64,000 nucleotides of DNA, taken from assembly GCF_003994855.1 (NCBI RefSeq), contig NZ_CP034142.1, positions 2,356,001 through 2,420,000 on the forward strand. The letters run 5' to 3'. The position numbers were made by a program, and so were the translations under genes. This document shows, in pieces, positions 53,517-64,000 of this stretch (its first letter is position 1; each line of letters opens with the position of its first letter). The notes below the pieces were generated by a model. That model saw only the letters and a list, made by a program, of their open reading frames with translations, was not told the DNA's origin and did no database searches. This DNA comes from Marinobacter sp. NP-4(2019) (GTDB taxonomy: Bacteria; Pseudomonadota; Gammaproteobacteria; Pseudomonadales; Oleiphilaceae).

Positions 53517-54602
53517 ATGGGCGCATACATACTAAGACGGCTCGCACTGATTATTCCGACCCTGATCGGGATCATGTTGCTCAATTTCGTCATCGTACAG
53601 GCGGCTCCCGGTGGCCCTGTTGAACAGCTGATAGCTGAAATGGAGGGGCATGGCGGCGGTGCCCTGGCCCGCGCCAGTGGCGGAGGCACCGGTGGTGAGG
53701 TGGCCTCTTCCAGCGGAGACAGTCGCGGTTCGCGGGGCATCCCCGAAGAACTACTCAGGGAAATCGAGGTCATGTACGGCTTTGACAAGCCGGCCCATGA
53801 GCGATTCTTCAAGATGATCGGGGACTACGCAACCTTCAACTTTGGTGAGTCCTTCTTCCGGGAACGGACCGTCCTGGAACTGATCCTCGACAAGATGCCA
53901 GTCTCCATATCCCTCGGCCTCTGGTCGACGCTGATCATTTATCTGATCTCGATCCCTCTGGGTATTCGCAAGGCCGTCACCGATGGCTCGCGATTCGATG
54001 TCTGGAGCAGTTCCGCGATTGTCGTTGGCTATGCCATCCCCGGCTTCCTCTTCGCCATCCTGCTGATCGTGCTGTTTGCCGGTGGCAGCTACTTCGACTG
54101 GTTTCCCCTGCGCGGCCTCACTTCATCCAACTTCGATGAGCTCAACTGGTACCAGAAAATCGGGGATTATTTCTGGCACCTGGCATTGCCTGTCACAGCC
54201 AACGTGATCGGGGGCTTTGCAACCCTGACGTTACTGACCAAGAACTCCTTCCTGGACGAGATCAGCAAGCAGTACGTGGTGACCGCCAGGGCCAAGGGCC
54301 TGGAAGAGAAACAGGTACTCTATGGCCATGTCTTCCGCAATGCCATGCTCATCGTGATCGCGAGCCTGCCCGGCGTGCTGGTGTCACTGTTCTTTACCGG
54401 CTCATTGCTGATTGAAGTCATCTTTTCCCTCGACGGCCTGGGCCTGCTGGGCTTTGAAGCTGCCTTGAACCGGGACTACCCGGTGATTTTCGGCACACTC
54501 TATATTTTCACGCTGATGGGATTGGTACTGAAACTGATCAGCGACATCACCTACGTCCTGGTAGACCCGCGCATCGATTTCGAAAGTCGGGAGGGTGCCT
54601 GA
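53517..54602 (+). CDS. yejB: Peptide ABC transporter permease (YejB-like)
   Basis: The protein has 361 residues with six membrane helices. The first periplasmic loop has a Gly/Ala/Ser-rich insert (about 45–75, [20 protein letters not shown]), longer than in many relatives. The coupling EAA-like motif is in [26 protein letters not shown] (about 255–280). It forms the pore with YejE. It starts 35 bp after yejA and ends 3 bp before yejE. Confidence 0.92.
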   Translation: MGAYILRRLALIIPTLIGIMLLNFVIVQAAPGGPVEQLIAEMEGHGGGALARASGGGTGGEVASSSGDSRGSRGIPEELLREIEVMYGFDKPAHERFFKMIGDYATFNFGESFFRERTVLELILDKMPVSISLGLWSTLIIYLISIPLGIRKAVTDGSRFDVWSSSAIVVGYAIPGFLFAILLIVLFAGGSYFDWFPLRGLTSSNFDELNWYQKIGDYFWHLALPVTANVIGGFATLTLLTKNSFLDEISKQYVVTARAKGLEEKQVLYGHVFRNAMLIVIASLPGVLVSLFFTGSLLIEVIFSLDGLGLLGFEAALNRDYPVIFGTLYIFTLMGLVLKLISDITYVLVDPRIDFESREGA

Positions 54603-54605
54603 ACC

Positions 54606-55628
54606 ATGGCTTCACTCTCCCCGATCCAGAAACGAAGGCTGAGAAACTTCCGCAACAATCGCCGGGGGTTCTGGTCCCTGTGGATATTTCTGGCACTGTT
54701 CGGGCTGTCCCTGGTAGCGGAAGTCATCGCCAACGACGCGCCTTTGTTGGTGTCCTACAAGGGGGATTTCTATTTTCCGGTGGTCCAGTCCGTGCCCGAG
54801 GAGACCTTTGGCGGCTTCCTGCCCTCCGAAGCCGATTACCGGGACTCGTTCATAGCCGATGAAATCAAGGCCAATGGCTGGATGCTTTGGCCACCGATCC
54901 GTTTCAGCTATGACACCATCAACTATGACCTGGATGTGCCTTCACCCGCGCCGCCCAGTTCCGAGAACTGGCTGGGCACCGATGACCAGGGGCGCGATGT
55001 TGCCGCCAGGGTCATCTATGGCTTTCGGATTTCAGTACTTTTCGGTCTGACCCTGACCATTGCCAGTTGTATTGTTGGCGTTGCCGTTGGCGCGATCCAG
55101 GGATTCTACGGAGGCAAGATCGATCTGCTCGGCCAACGGTTCATTGAAATCTGGTCCGGACTCCCGGTGCTGTACCTGCTGATCATCCTGTCCAGTATTG
55201 TGCAGCCCAACTTCTGGTGGCTGCTGGGGATCATGCTGCTGTTCAGCTGGATGGGACTGGTGGATGTGGTTCGTGCCGAGTTTCTGAGAGCGCGGAATTT
55301 CGAGTATGTCCGGGCTGCCCGAGCCCTGGGGCTGGGCAATCGCAAGATCATGTTCCGGCATATCCTGCCCAACGCCATGGTGGCCACGCTGACCTTTATG
55401 CCATTTATCCTCACCGGCGCCATTACCGGGCTCACGTCACTGGATTTCCTCGGTTTTGGTCTGCCGTCCGGATCGCCTTCGCTGGGCGAGTTGATTGCCC
55501 AGGGCAAGGCCAATCTGCACGCACCCTGGCTGGGTATCTCCGCGTTCGTATCCCTCTCCGTGATGCTGACTCTTCTGGTGTTCGTCGGCGAAGCCGTGCG
55601 GGATGCCTTTGATCCGAGAAAGAACTGA
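54606..55628 (+). CDS. yejE: Peptide ABC transporter permease (YejE-like)
   Basis: The protein has 340 residues. The N-terminal cytoplasmic stretch is followed by a first helix (FWSLWIFLALFGLSLVAEVIAND), a periplasmic loop with NWLGTDDQGRDVAARVIYGFRIS (about 119–141) and four further helices. The EAA motif is FEYVRAARALGLGNRKIMFRHILPNAM. It is the second pore subunit of the importer. Its stop lies 1 bp before the ATPase start. Confidence 0.93.
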   Translation: MASLSPIQKRRLRNFRNNRRGFWSLWIFLALFGLSLVAEVIANDAPLLVSYKGDFYFPVVQSVPEETFGGFLPSEADYRDSFIADEIKANGWMLWPPIRFSYDTINYDLDVPSPAPPSSENWLGTDDQGRDVAARVIYGFRISVLFGLTLTIASCIVGVAVGAIQGFYGGKIDLLGQRFIEIWSGLPVLYLLIILSSIVQPNFWWLLGIMLLFSWMGLVDVVRAEFLRARNFEYVRAARALGLGNRKIMFRHILPNAMVATLTFMPFILTGAITGLTSLDFLGFGLPSGSPSLGELIAQGKANLHAPWLGISAFVSLSVMLTLLVFVGEAVRDAFDPRKN

Positions 55629-55629
55629 T

Positions 55630-57231
55630 ATGTCCAAACTGCTGGGAATCTCAGACCTCTCCATTCACTTTGACCAAGGCGAACCGGTAGTCGACGGCCT
55701 CTCGATCGATATCAACCGGGGAGAAACGCTGGCGCTGGTGGGTGAAAGCGGCTCCGGGAAATCGGTCTCGGCACTGTCCATCCTGCGACTGCTGGATGAG
55801 CGGCATGCCCGCTATTCGTCGGGACAGATTCTCTTCCAGGGTGAAGACATGCTGAAAGCCAACGACAAACGGCTCCGACAGATTCGCGGCCATCGCATCA
55901 GCATGATCTTTCAGGAACCCATGACCTCCCTGAACCCATTGCATACGGTGGAAAAACAGGTCAGCGAAACCCTGGCCCTACACAAGGGGTTGCGTGGCCC
56001 GCAGGCCCGCAAACGCTGTATAGAGCTGCTGGAACTGGTGGGCATCCCGTCTCCGGAAACCAGACTGTCCAGTTACCCCCACCAGTTATCCGGCGGCCAG
56101 AAACAGCGCGTGATGATAGCCATGGCGTTGGCTAATGAACCCGAACTACTGATTGCCGACGAGCCGACCACTGCGCTGGATGTGACGGTGCAACGCCAGG
56201 TTCTGGAATTGCTGCGCAACCTGCAACAGGAGTTCGGCATGGCCATCCTGCTGATCACCCACGATTTGTCCATCGTGCACCGTTACGCCGATCGGGTCGC
56301 GGTTATGGAACGTGGCAAGCTGGTGGAACTGGCACCGACTGAGCAGCTCTTCTCGGCCCCAGAGCACCCTTATACACAACGCCTTCTTGATGCCGAGCCG
56401 CCCACGTCTCCGCTCAGCATGGATCGATCCGATAAGCCGCTGCTTGAAGTGGACAATCTGGATGTCCGCTTCACCACGAAAAAAAGCCTGTTTGGGCGCA
56501 CCATCAGCTACTTCCATGCTGTCCGGGAAACCAGTTTTACGCTCGCCCGCGGCGAGACGCTGGGCATCGTTGGGGAGAGCGGCAGCGGTAAAACCACCAT
56601 CGGCCATGCCTTGCTGAAGCTCACCGGAGCCACCGGCAGTATCCGACTGGATGGCGAGGAACTGGCACATCTGGACCAGAAACAGTTTCGGCCCTACCGC
56701 AGCCGTGTGCAGATTGTCTTTCAGGATCCTTTTGGCAGTCTCAGCCCCCGCATGTCGGTCGCTGAAATCGTTCGCGAGGGGCTTGAAATACATGCTCCGG
56801 CCAGCCCGGAGGATCAGGACCGCAAAGTCATCCAGGCGCTGGTGGATGTCGGTCTCGACCCTGACGCCAGGCACCGCTATCCCCATGAGTTCTCCGGGGG
56901 GCAGCGTCAACGCATTGCCATCGCGCGGGCGTTGGTGCTGCAACCGGAAGTCATCATACTTGATGAACCCACCTCGGCGCTGGATCGCACAGTCCAGAAG
57001 CAGGTTATCAATCTGCTGCGAGATATTCAGGCCCGATATCAGCTAAGCTACATCTTTATCAGTCACGATCTCTCGGTGGTTCGGGCACTGAGCCACAAGC
57101 TGCTGGTACTCCAGCACGGCAAGGTGGTCGAGTACGGAAATGCGACGGATATATTCCAGTCACCGAAACAGGGCTACACTCAGGAGCTGTTGAGTGCCGC
57201 ACTGTTCTATCAAAAGCCTACGACCAATTGA
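55630..57231 (+). CDS. yejF: Duplicated ABC ATPase (YejF-like)
   Basis: The protein has 533 residues with two complete nucleotide-binding domains. First: Walker A GESGSGKS (about 38), signature LSGGQKQRV, Walker [13 protein letters not shown]. Second: GESGSGKTT (about 315), [27 protein letters not shown]. It energises YejB/YejE. The start was put at the ATG just after the yejE stop; a longer frame would overlap yejE. Confidence 0.94.
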   Translation: MSKLLGISDLSIHFDQGEPVVDGLSIDINRGETLALVGESGSGKSVSALSILRLLDERHARYSSGQILFQGEDMLKANDKRLRQIRGHRISMIFQEPMTSLNPLHTVEKQVSETLALHKGLRGPQARKRCIELLELVGIPSPETRLSSYPHQLSGGQKQRVMIAMALANEPELLIADEPTTALDVTVQRQVLELLRNLQQEFGMAILLITHDLSIVHRYADRVAVMERGKLVELAPTEQLFSAPEHPYTQRLLDAEPPTSPLSMDRSDKPLLEVDNLDVRFTTKKSLFGRTISYFHAVRETSFTLARGETLGIVGESGSGKTTIGHALLKLTGATGSIRLDGEELAHLDQKQFRPYRSRVQIVFQDPFGSLSPRMSVAEIVREGLEIHAPASPEDQDRKVIQALVDVGLDPDARHRYPHEFSGGQRQRIAIARALVLQPEVIILDEPTSALDRTVQKQVINLLRDIQARYQLSYIFISHDLSVVRALSHKLLVLQHGKVVEYGNATDIFQSPKQGYTQELLSAALFYQKPTTN

Positions 57232-57296
57232 GCGTTACCCCCTTCGAACCACTTCGGGGATAATGCATGCAAATCGAGAACACAGGGAGAAAACCT

Positions 57297-58082
57297 ATGG
57301 GATTACTCAGTGGCAAGAAAGCGCTGATCGTTGGCGTAGCCAGCAAACACTCTATCGCCTACGGCATCGCGGAAGCGTTCGCCCGAGAAGGCGCCGAACT
57401 GGCCTTCACCTACCAGAACGAAAAGCTTCAGTCCCGGGTGGAAAAATTCGCTGAGGGATGGGGCAGTCAACTCACCTTCCCCTGTGATGTGGCCAGCGAC
57501 GAAGAAATTGAGAACGTATTCAAAGAGCTCGGCAAACACTGGGACAACATTGATATCATTATCCACGCGGTTGGCTACGCCCCGGCCCATGAGCTTGATG
57601 GCAACTTTGTCGATGTGACGACCCGCGAGGGATTCAGGATCGCCCATGACATCAGCTCCTACAGCTTCGTCGCGCTCGCCAAAGGCGCTCGCAGCATGAT
57701 GCATGAGAACAGCTCACTGCTGACGCTGAGCTACCTTGGCGCCGAGAAAGTACTGCAGAACTATAACGTGATGGGACTGGCCAAAGCCTCTCTCGAAGCC
57801 AATGTACGCTATATGGCTGCCAGTCTCGGCCGTGAGGGTATCCGGGTAAACGGCATCTCCGCCGGCCCGATCAAGACCCTGGCAGCATCAGGCATCAAGA
57901 GCTTCCGTCGCATGCTGGCGGAAAATGCCAAGCGTGCGCCCCTGCGCCGCAACGTAACCACGGCGGAGGTGGGCAACGCCGCAGCCTTCCTGAGCTCCGA
58001 CCTGGCCAGCGGTATTACCGGTGAAATCATGTATGTGGATGCCGGCTTCAATATTACCGGCATGGGCGAACTGGAAGACTGA
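57297..58082 (+). CDS. fabI: Enoyl-[acyl-carrier-protein] reductase [NADH] FabI
   Basis: The protein has 261 residues from the ATG with a GGGAGA site ([20 protein letters not shown]). The Y-(X6)-K catalytic pair is in [15 protein letters not shown] (about 155–165), and the FabI loop [14 protein letters not shown] follows. It catalyses the last reduction of each fatty-acid elongation cycle and is the usual triclosan/isoniazid-class target type. It sits after the yej operon, as in Pseudomonas (PA1806–PA1810). Confidence 0.96.
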   Translation: MGLLSGKKALIVGVASKHSIAYGIAEAFAREGAELAFTYQNEKLQSRVEKFAEGWGSQLTFPCDVASDEEIENVFKELGKHWDNIDIIIHAVGYAPAHELDGNFVDVTTREGFRIAHDISSYSFVALAKGARSMMHENSSLLTLSYLGAEKVLQNYNVMGLAKASLEANVRYMAASLGREGIRVNGISAGPIKTLAASGIKSFRRMLAENAKRAPLRRNVTTAEVGNAAAFLSSDLASGITGEIMYVDAGFNITGMGELED

Positions 58083-58090
58083 ATTCGCTT

Positions 58091-58117
58091 CCCACCGGGT
58101 GTATAACACCCGGTGGG
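58091..58117. terminator. 12-bp perfect hairpin between the fabI and DUF1631-like genes
   Basis: CCCACCGGGTGT, loop ATA, ACACCCGGTGGG. The stem is perfect and lies 8 bp after the fabI stop between convergent genes. There is no T run, so it may be a Rho-independent stop of the weak type or an RNA 3'-end stabiliser. Confidence 0.6.
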
Positions 58118-58154
58118 CCGTTGACCTCCCCGTTCAAAGCCTAATGTCGACCCG

Positions 58155-59978
58155 TTAGTTTCGGCCTACCCGTATTCGTCCAACAACGCGACTCAGGGTC
58201 TCGTCAAATTCCGCGGAACTGCCCAGCACCCGGACGCTCCCCGCGACAATTGCCCGCACCAGCTCATCACCCTGGAACTCCCGTCGGTTCAGGCCCAGAC
58301 GGTCCACGAACACCAGCTTGTTCGACGCATTGATCCTGACTGCCAGTTTCAGCCTTACCGGATCACCATTTGCGTCACTCTCATCAAGCACTATCCAGCC
58401 GCCCAGCTTGATACCGTCCGCCAGCTGTTGTCCTGCCCTCAGCTGTTCCTGCTCCAGTCGTTCCTGTTCAGCCAACTCTTCGGCGAGCCGTTTTTCGTGC
58501 TCCTCACGCCTGATTCGGTCAATCTCGGCCAGCCGCTCCAGTTCTTCGGCCCTCCGCTTGGCTTCAGAGGCCTCCTTCTCTCTCTTGAGCTCTGCCGCCC
58601 TGGTCCTGGCCTCCCTGACCGCTTTCTCGCGTAATGTTTTCTGCCTTTCAAGCACTCCGGAGAGCGCACTCACGGCCTCAGTCATGACCAGACCAAAAGG
58701 CGTCAGGGCAGGCAACGGCCGCAGGTCTCCGCGGCTTCTGGCTTCCTCGAACTCCGTCCAGGGCTGCAGTCCCAACTTTACACCGGAACCGTTGGTCCAC
58801 AGAATCTCCGCCGTGTCCGGCAATAACGCAAAGAAGTATCGGCGCTGCTCTCTGGTGCCTTCACCCTCTACAAACCACTGCCCCTCAAGTTCATCCAGGC
58901 TATTTTGATCCGGCACCTTGAAGGACAACCAGGCAGTGTCCCAGGAAAAACCCGACTGCTTTGGCAACGCATCCGTCAGTTCAGGGGTTTCCCCCCTGAG
59001 GCGCGCCATCATGATCACCTGAATGTCATCAAGCGCCTTCGCCGGCAGTGGCTCACCCACCACACGATTCCACACATCCAGAATACGGTCACCTATTTGT
59101 TCACCGACGTGATACAGACGATTACGATCCTTGTCCGACAATGCCGGATCGCCAATCCAGACCAGCCACTCCAGGAGTTTTCCGCCATGTCGCCAGTTTT
59201 CTCCGCCAACTTCACCGGCCCACACTACTTGCTTAAGCAAGCGCATCCAGTGATCAAATATAAAGGTGATGATGGGCTTGGGTAGCTGTCGTCCCTCAAG
59301 CGCACGTCCTACCAGGGCGCGAGCGGTCTGCTCGGCACGACGCTGCCTCGCTGCGCCCTGTTCCGTCTCCAGAAGACGCTGACGTAGCCGTGACACCTGC
59401 TGGGTTCGTTTCTCCGAGTCAGCCTGCCAATCCCTGCAGAAGGCCTCCAGAGGTTCCCTGCTCCCTGTTTCAAAGCAGGCCGATACCGAAATAACCAGGG
59501 AATCCAGTTGATCCAGCAACACCCTTGCAGACCGGCCGCCGGACGCGCTCCAGCCACGAAATTCCTGAAGACCATCCAGCCAGAGCAGGATGTCCTCGCT
59601 GAAAGCGCTGGCGCCTTCATCACTCATCCGCCAGGCGAAGAAAAAGCGCAGACGGGCAATTCGACGGACCAGCTCGGGGTGCAGACCGCTGGTCTGCGCA
59701 AAGGTATCCATGATCCGATCCGCCACATAGGCGGCATTGATCTGCCGTACAGACCAGCTCAAGGAGACAGAGCGAACAAGCTGTATGACCCGCTCATCCC
59801 GCTGTTCAGACCAACAGGAAGACAGCAGTGGTCTCCAGTCACTGACAGCATCGTCCGACACTTTCCCGGCCGGATATGGGAGATCCGGGACACGAATCCC
59901 TGAAAGGACGCCCGGAATCTTCTCCATAAACAGTTCACGGGACAGCATTGCGGGCGTTTTCGGCCGGTTCTGAGACAT
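58155..59978 (-). CDS. DUF1631-like protein
   Basis: The protein has 607 residues. The segment ARALVGRALEGRQLPKPIITFIFDHWMRLLKQVVWAGE (about 230–270) matches the core of DUF1631. A long charged coiled coil (about 460–525, KTLREKAVREARTRAAELKREKEASEAKRRAEELERLAEIDRIRREE) leads to a small beta-rich C-terminus (LADGIKLGGWIVLDESDANGDPVRLKLAVRINASNKLVFVDR) that resembles a PilZ-like barrel. The function is unknown; a cyclic-di-GMP link is speculation because the RxxxR...D/NxSxxG motif of PilZ is not clear. Confidence 0.75.
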   Translation of the reverse strand: MSQNRPKTPAMLSRELFMEKIPGVLSGIRVPDLPYPAGKVSDDAVSDWRPLLSSCWSEQRDERVIQLVRSVSLSWSVRQINAAYVADRIMDTFAQTSGLHPELVRRIARLRFFFAWRMSDEGASAFSEDILLWLDGLQEFRGWSASGGRSARVLLDQLDSLVISVSACFETGSREPLEAFCRDWQADSEKRTQQVSRLRQRLLETEQGAARQRRAEQTARALVGRALEGRQLPKPIITFIFDHWMRLLKQVVWAGEVGGENWRHGGKLLEWLVWIGDPALSDKDRNRLYHVGEQIGDRILDVWNRVVGEPLPAKALDDIQVIMMARLRGETPELTDALPKQSGFSWDTAWLSFKVPDQNSLDELEGQWFVEGEGTREQRRYFFALLPDTAEILWTNGSGVKLGLQPWTEFEEARSRGDLRPLPALTPFGLVMTEAVSALSGVLERQKTLREKAVREARTRAAELKREKEASEAKRRAEELERLAEIDRIRREEHEKRLAEELAEQERLEQEQLRAGQQLADGIKLGGWIVLDESDANGDPVRLKLAVRINASNKLVFVDRLGLNRREFQGDELVRAIVAGSVRVLGSSAEFDETLSRVVGRIRVGRN

Positions 59979-60155
59979 CCGTCATCCGCATGTAAGAAGC
60001 GTTGAAATGGGTTACCAAATGACGCAGTATAACCAACTCGCCGGGGTTTACCGCAATGGAAACCGGCATGTTAAGCTCATATTGGCACGGCCTGCAGGGT
60101 ATCAGAAACACCGAGAAGGGTCGCAGCAACGTTAAGAACCGGGGAAAACAGCAGA

Positions 60156-61229
60156 ATGTCGGGCAATAAACTTGAGAACATTAACGTGGCTAATCAGGAA
60201 CAACTGATTACCCCTGAAGCGCTGAAGCGGGAACTGCCTTTATCCAGCGCTGCGGCCAGAACCGTTGAGAAAGGGCGCCAGGCCATTTACGACATTATGG
60301 ACGGCAAGGATCACCGGCTGTTCGTGGTTGTTGGCCCCTGCTCTATCCATGATGTTGAAGCTGCCCGTGACTACGCCACCAGGCTCAAGAAACTTGCTGA
60401 CGAAGTCAGCGACACGCTGCTGATTGTTATGCGTGTCTATTTTGAGAAGCCCCGCACAACTGTTGGCTGGAAAGGGCTGATCAATGACCCTCACCTGAAC
60501 GATACGTTCGACATTGAGCAGGGGCTTCACATTGGCCGTCGATTGCTTCTGGACATCGCCGAGATCGGCCTGCCAACCGCCACGGAAGCACTGGATCCGA
60601 TTTCCCCCCAGTACCTCCAGGACAGCATTTCATGGTCGGCCATTGGCGCCCGTACCACCGAGTCTCAGACTCACCGTGAGATGAGCAGCGGACTTTCCAT
60701 GGCGATCGGTTTCAAGAACGGCACGGATGGCAGCCTCGACGTCGCGGTCAACGCCATGAAATCGGTTTCCCATCCCCACAGTTTCCTGGGTATCAACCAG
60801 AAAGGTCAGGTTGCGATCATCCGTACCAAGGGTAACAACTACGGCCACGTGGTTCTCCGCGGTGGTGGCGGTAAGCCCAATTACGACTCCGTCAGTGTTG
60901 CCCTGTGCGAACAGGCATTGGACAAGGCCGGCCTGCGTAAATCCATTATGGTGGACTGCAGCCATGCCAACTCCAGCAAGGATCCGGCCATTCAGCCGCT
61001 GGTCATGCAGGATATTTCCCACCAGATTCTGGAAGGCAATCAGTCTATTCAGGGTCTGATGGTGGAAAGCAACATCAACTGGGGTAACCAGTCCATCCCG
61101 GATAACCTGGCCGACCTGGAGTACGGCGTATCGATCACGGATGCCTGTATTGACTGGCCGACCACCGAGAAAGCCATTCGTGACATGCGGGATAAACTGA
61201 AGGACGTCTTGCCAAAGCGCAAAGGCTAA
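60156..61229 (+). CDS. 3-deoxy-7-phosphoheptulonate synthase (class I AroF/G/H)
   Basis: The protein has 357 residues. Landmarks: VVGPCSIHDVEAARDYATRL (about 60–79), MRVYFEKPRTTVGWKGLINDP (about 92–112), GARTTESQTHREMSSGLSMAIGFKNGTDG (about 163–191) and MVDCSHANSSKD (about 265). It condenses phosphoenolpyruvate with erythrose 4-phosphate as the first step of aromatic amino-acid synthesis. Which feedback type (Phe, Tyr or Trp) cannot be assigned reliably from sequence by eye. It is its own unit with a strong terminator. Confidence 0.93.
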   Translation: MSGNKLENINVANQEQLITPEALKRELPLSSAAARTVEKGRQAIYDIMDGKDHRLFVVVGPCSIHDVEAARDYATRLKKLADEVSDTLLIVMRVYFEKPRTTVGWKGLINDPHLNDTFDIEQGLHIGRRLLLDIAEIGLPTATEALDPISPQYLQDSISWSAIGARTTESQTHREMSSGLSMAIGFKNGTDGSLDVAVNAMKSVSHPHSFLGINQKGQVAIIRTKGNNYGHVVLRGGGGKPNYDSVSVALCEQALDKAGLRKSIMVDCSHANSSKDPAIQPLVMQDISHQILEGNQSIQGLMVESNINWGNQSIPDNLADLEYGVSITDACIDWPTTEKAIRDMRDKLKDVLPKRKG

Positions 61230-61247
61230 GAGCTGAGAACTGAAATA

Positions 61248-61274
61248 AGGGAGCCTAAAGGCTCCCTTATTTGT
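61248..61274 (+). terminator. Rho-independent terminator after DAHP synthase
   Basis: AAGGGAGCC, loop TAAA, GGCTCCCTT, then ATTTG. The 9-bp stem is perfect; the following T tract is interrupted. It also serves as the boundary to convergent cobA. Confidence 0.8.
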
Positions 61275-61294
61275 TTATGTACCTATGGCGCTGG

Positions 61295-63453
<2,159 letters not shown>

Positions 63454-63485
63454 TTATACCTGCACAGGCGCTGGTGGCTACCAGC

Positions 63486-64000
63486 TCAGGGATAGCGTTT
63501 ACGGGGGCTTTCGGCGTTGCGGGCATCCAGGCGCTGGCGCTTTTCGGCCAGCTTGATTTCCAGGCCCCGATTAACGGGCTCATAGTAGCGGCGATGATGG
63601 ATGGCTTGCGGGAGATAGGACTCACCCGCGGCAAACGCTTCGGGCTCATCGTGGGCATAGCGGTACTCGTCCCCATGACCGAGGCTCTTCAGCAGTTTGG
63701 TGGGGGCGTTGCGCAGATGCACCGGCACCTCGTAATCCGGATCATTGCGAATATCCGCCATACATTGATTGAAGGCCTTGTACACTGCATTGCTTTTGGG
63801 AGACAGGGCCAGATAAGTGACTGCCTGCGCCAGGGCCAGCTCCCCCTCCGGAGTGCCCAGACGCTCCTGCGCATCCCAGGCGTCCATGGCAAGTTGCAGC
63901 GCCCGGGGATCGGCATTACCGATATCCTCGCTCGCAATACGGACCAGGCGGCGGGCAACGTACAGTGGATCACATCCACCGTCCAGCATGCGACACAGCC
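63486..64000 (-). CDS. rarA: Replication-associated recombination protein RarA (MgsA), C-terminal part
   Basis: The last 171 or so codons are present; the ATPase half lies outside the window. The visible part reads ...[33 protein letters not shown], the conserved start of the tetramerisation domain, followed by [22 protein letters not shown] and the tail [23 protein letters not shown]. RarA is an AAA+ clamp-loader-like protein acting at stalled forks. The order rarA–serS–cobA/cysG is shared with Pseudomonas. Confidence 0.93.
   Translation of the reverse strand, partial: LCRMLDGGCDPLYVARRLVRIASEDIGNADPRALQLAMDAWDAQERLGTPEGELALAQAVTYLALSPKSNAVYKAFNQCMADIRNDPDYEVPVHLRNAPTKLLKSLGHGDEYRYAHDEPEAFAAGESYLPQAIHHRRYYEPVNRGLEIKLAEKRQRLDARNAESPRKRYP

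Overview
The window reads as chromosome from a marine gammaproteobacterium close to Marinobacter and Pseudomonas. The gene content and several gene blocks match those lineages: fabI–peptide ABC transporter–mltD–gloB–methyltransferase–rnhA–dnaQ–fimL; Bax inhibitor–tusDCB–tusE; and cobA–serS–rarA. The genus is inferred from gene content and protein style, not from a marker search.

Region 1 (1–12.5 kb) is accessory. Two neighbouring alpha/beta hydrolase genes lie on the minus strand. The second is split by a complete IS3-family element (912–2149) with inverted repeats and a 3-bp CGG target duplication; joining the flanks across one CGG copy restores a 301-codon frame. A short-chain dehydrogenase and a divergent LysR regulator follow, with two LysR-type dyads between them. 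From 12.2 down to 4.4 kb runs a tightly overlapping minus-strand operon that I identify as a compact Gamma-Mobile-Trio (GMT) core: tyrosine recombinase GmtY, integrase GmtZ with five about 59-residue N-terminal repeats, GmtX, a VPA1267-type small protein and a RecD-like helicase. The last 180 or so codons of gmtZ lie in the -1 frame behind a C AAA AAG heptamer, so GmtZ is either frameshifted by mutation or made by programmed slippage.

Region 2 (12.5–31.5 kb) is mostly core metabolism and regulation: sixA and gpsA; an HsbR/HsbA-like pair (response regulator–PP2C phosphatase plus STAS antagonist); an HD phosphohydrolase; an eight-gene lipid operon (desaturase, NTF2-like, SDR, FAD oxidase, DUF1365, cyclopropane-type methyltransferase, DUF2878, exported protein); xthA; a TetR/phasin pair; two half-size YeeE/YedE permeases with a DUF442 protein (sulfur handling); hemH; tRNA-Ser(UGA); and a Bax-inhibitor-type membrane protein.

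Region 3 (31.6–44.9 kb) carries tusD-tusC-tusB-tusE (tRNA 2-thiouridine sulfur relay), a DUF445 protein, nfuA (Fe-S carrier), metH, a siroheme-dependent nitrite/sulfite reductase with its DUF934 partner, acuI, sohB and an SCP2 protein. cobA, which starts siroheme synthesis for the reductase, lies further on at 61.3 kb.

Region 4 (44.9–64 kb) carries fimL, dnaQ, rnhA, a methyltransferase, gloB, mltD, the YejABEF-type peptide importer, fabI, a DUF1631-like protein, a DAHP synthase, cobA, serS and the 3' part of rarA, which is cut by the window edge. No CRISPR array, rRNA or prophage structural gene was seen.
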